Source: UBA2773 sp964643985
GTDB taxonomy: Bacteria; Patescibacteriota; Minisyncoccia; Moranbacterales; DUUL01
Length of the DNA: 33,100 nt
Assembly: GCA_964643985.1 (NCBI GenBank)
Contig: CAZXUS010000012.1
Span: 1 to 33,100, forward strand
Direction: 5' to 3'
Both the position numbers and the translations under genes were made by a program. A model generated the notes under the pieces. It searched no databases. It was not told the origin of the DNA and was given only the letters and a program-made list of their open reading frames with translations. How positions within the stretch are numbered: the stretch's first letter is position 1; every line of letters starts with the position of its first letter. Positions 32,201 to 33,100 of the stretch are shown here, piece after piece.

Positions 32201-32234
32201 AAAAGGCCGAAAGTTTTTCGCTTCCGGCCTTTTT
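32201..32234. terminator. Bidirectional terminator between tRNA-Gln and the secreted-protein gene
   Basis: GGCCGAAAG (32205-32213) / CTTCCGGCC (32221-32229), one mismatch, with A and T runs outside the stem, so it works for both converging transcripts. Confidence 0.85.
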
Positions 32235-32251
32235 GTCTTTAATCAAATCCT

Positions 32252-32593
32252 TTATTTATTCTTGACTCTGAACTTTTTCACACTGGTGTCGCAACCAGTG
32301 TCACTATTATCAAACATAACCCGAACTTGGTTACTATTTTGAAAAGCTAATAGCAAAAGAGCAACTTTAGCCTCATAGTTAGCATCTTCCTTCCAGATGT
32401 CAAAACGGTTAGCGCAACTACTGTTAGGGTCGATTCTGTCTCCTTCCAGATAAAATTGAAAATTTACATCTGGATAAAGAATATTAATTGTTCTATAACT
32501 GTCTGCCCATTGCCAATCCTTGGCGAATGCAATTGGAGACAAAATTGTCATAAAAATCATTGTTATAAAAACAACCTTTAAACTTTTTTTCAT
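32252..32593 (-). CDS. Small secreted protein of unknown function
   Basis: A 113-residue product with a clear signal peptide (K-K-S-L-K-V-V-F-I-T-M-I-F-M-T-I-L, cleavage likely after A-F-A at about 24). The mature domain of about 90 residues has two Cys (C-A-N-R-F and G-C-D-T) that could form a disulfide, and an alpha-helical E-A-K-V-A-L-L-L-L-A-F followed by Q-V-R-V-M-F. The R-F-x(n)-A-L-L-L-A-F-x-V-R-V layout recalls small secreted domains found in many bacteria as uncharacterised proteins. It starts one base after the stop of the CARDB gene, so the two form an operon. Function is unknown. Confidence 0.65.
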   Translation of the reverse strand: MKKSLKVVFITMIFMTILSPIAFAKDWQWADSYRTINILYPDVNFQFYLEGDRIDPNSSCANRFDIWKEDANYEAKVALLLLAFQNSNQVRVMFDNSDTGCDTSVKKFRVKNK

Positions 32594-32594
32594 T

Positions 32595-33100
32595 TTAACG
32601 CTCCTTTTTTCTAGAATTTAAAATTAAATAGATAGCTGGACTTAAGCCTTTTCTCCTTTCTATTTTAAAGTCAATAAAATTAAAATTATCATTTTCATTG
32701 GTTTCAGTAATGTATCCGCTGGAATCTACGCAAATCTCCAAACGGTAATCACCAACAGTGCTGATGGCATCAAACTTAACATTCAAGATGTCTTCACCGT
32801 TGCTATTAAGATTCGCGTAATCAGCCCAGAGTAAATTTAATTTTTGTGGATTTTCAAATTCCGGTCCAGATAAGACAAAAGAAACTTCTGGGTAATTCGT
32901 AAGATTAGCTAAACCTGATTTTTCAATTTTAACTGGAATTTCAAAATCCTGGTTGATAAAAACTCGCTTGGTTTGATCATGAATATATTCTTGCTCATAA
33001 GGAACAATCAAGTTTAAAACAGCCGGAGGAGGTTCTGGCAGATTGAGATGAATTTCTAGTTTTCCACGTTCGTCGCTTTTGTTTTCATCAGAAACATCTC
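32595..33100 (-). CDS. CARDB-domain surface protein, C-terminal part (5' end outside window)
   Basis: The frame is open from the TAA at 32595-32597 to the window edge, so the TTG at 33011 is not the real start. The visible 167 residues begin with an acidic linker (D-E-N-K-S-D-E-R-G-K), then L-N-L-P-E-P-P-P-A-V. A CARDB-like beta-sandwich follows (about L-N-L-I-V-P-Y to F-K-I-E), ending with the typical Y-I-T-E-T-N-E-N-D-N signature. A short basic tail (R-R-K-G-L-S, S-R-K-K-E-R) closes the protein. CARDB modules occur in extracellular adhesion-type proteins, usually in tandem, so more copies are expected upstream. Confidence 0.7.
   Translation of the reverse strand, partial: DVSDENKSDERGKLEIHLNLPEPPPAVLNLIVPYEQEYIHDQTKRVFINQDFEIPVKIEKSGLANLTNYPEVSFVLSGPEFENPQKLNLLWADYANLNSNGEDILNVKFDAISTVGDYRLEICVDSSGYITETNENDNFNFIDFKIERRKGLSPAIYLILNSRKKER

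Overview
The window is AT-rich, with short intergenic gaps and many genes that lack a Shine-Dalgarno site. It looks like a genome fragment from a Candidate Phyla Radiation (Patescibacteria) organism, probably in the Parcubacteria group. The main reasons are a 284-residue conserved protein of unknown function of a type I associate with that radiation, a winged-helix/Cas2-like (PaaX-type) regulator, GatB together with a tRNA-Gln, and small standalone enzymes. The placement is inferred from gene content; I ran no phylogeny. Long genes such as polA, topA and gatB carry no internal TGA, so the standard genetic code applies to them. Of the 28 gene ends I read, 20 are TAA, 8 are TAG and none is TGA.

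Layout. From 1 to 15.7 kb everything is on the minus strand. In transcription order (right to left) the genes are gatB and two GT4 glycosyltransferases; a small membrane protein between inverted palindromes; holB with an L,D-transpeptidase; polA; an amino-acid permease; mutM; a DUF3048 protein; holA; and a secreted repeat protein. From 15.8 to 16.7 kb, on the plus strand, a strong promoter drives a nucleotidyltransferase-fold gene interrupted by an in-frame TGA, followed by a structured 3' RNA and a terminator. From 16.8 to 22.7 kb, mostly on the minus strand, come a wHTH-Cas2-like gene between two copies of a perfect 34-bp palindrome, a Pif1-type helicase, a Nudix hydrolase, a truncated BRO-N gene, a candidate small RNA convergent with a MazF/PemK toxin, lexA, and a small HD (p)ppGpp-hydrolase-like gene. 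From 22.8 to 32.2 kb the plus strand carries a GT-C membrane glycosyltransferase-like gene, dprA, topA, the CPR-type protein, a GtrA-like protein, dnaX and tRNA-Gln. The right edge, on the minus strand, has a small secreted protein and the C-terminal part of a CARDB surface protein.

Functional themes. DNA replication and repair dominate: three clamp-loader genes (holA, holB, dnaX), polA, topA, dprA, mutM, lexA and a Pif1-type helicase. Envelope and surface functions follow: L,D-transpeptidase, GT4 and GT-C enzymes, GtrA, CARDB and prealbumin-like repeats. GatB and tRNA-Gln fit the indirect Glu-to-Gln tRNA route.

The most interesting signals are the palindrome-flanked wHTH-Cas2 gene, the TGA-interrupted nucleotidyltransferase with all its catalytic residues intact, a compact promoter-hairpin-terminator RNA next to a toxin gene, and several families of dispersed palindromes, one of which appears to have broken a gene.
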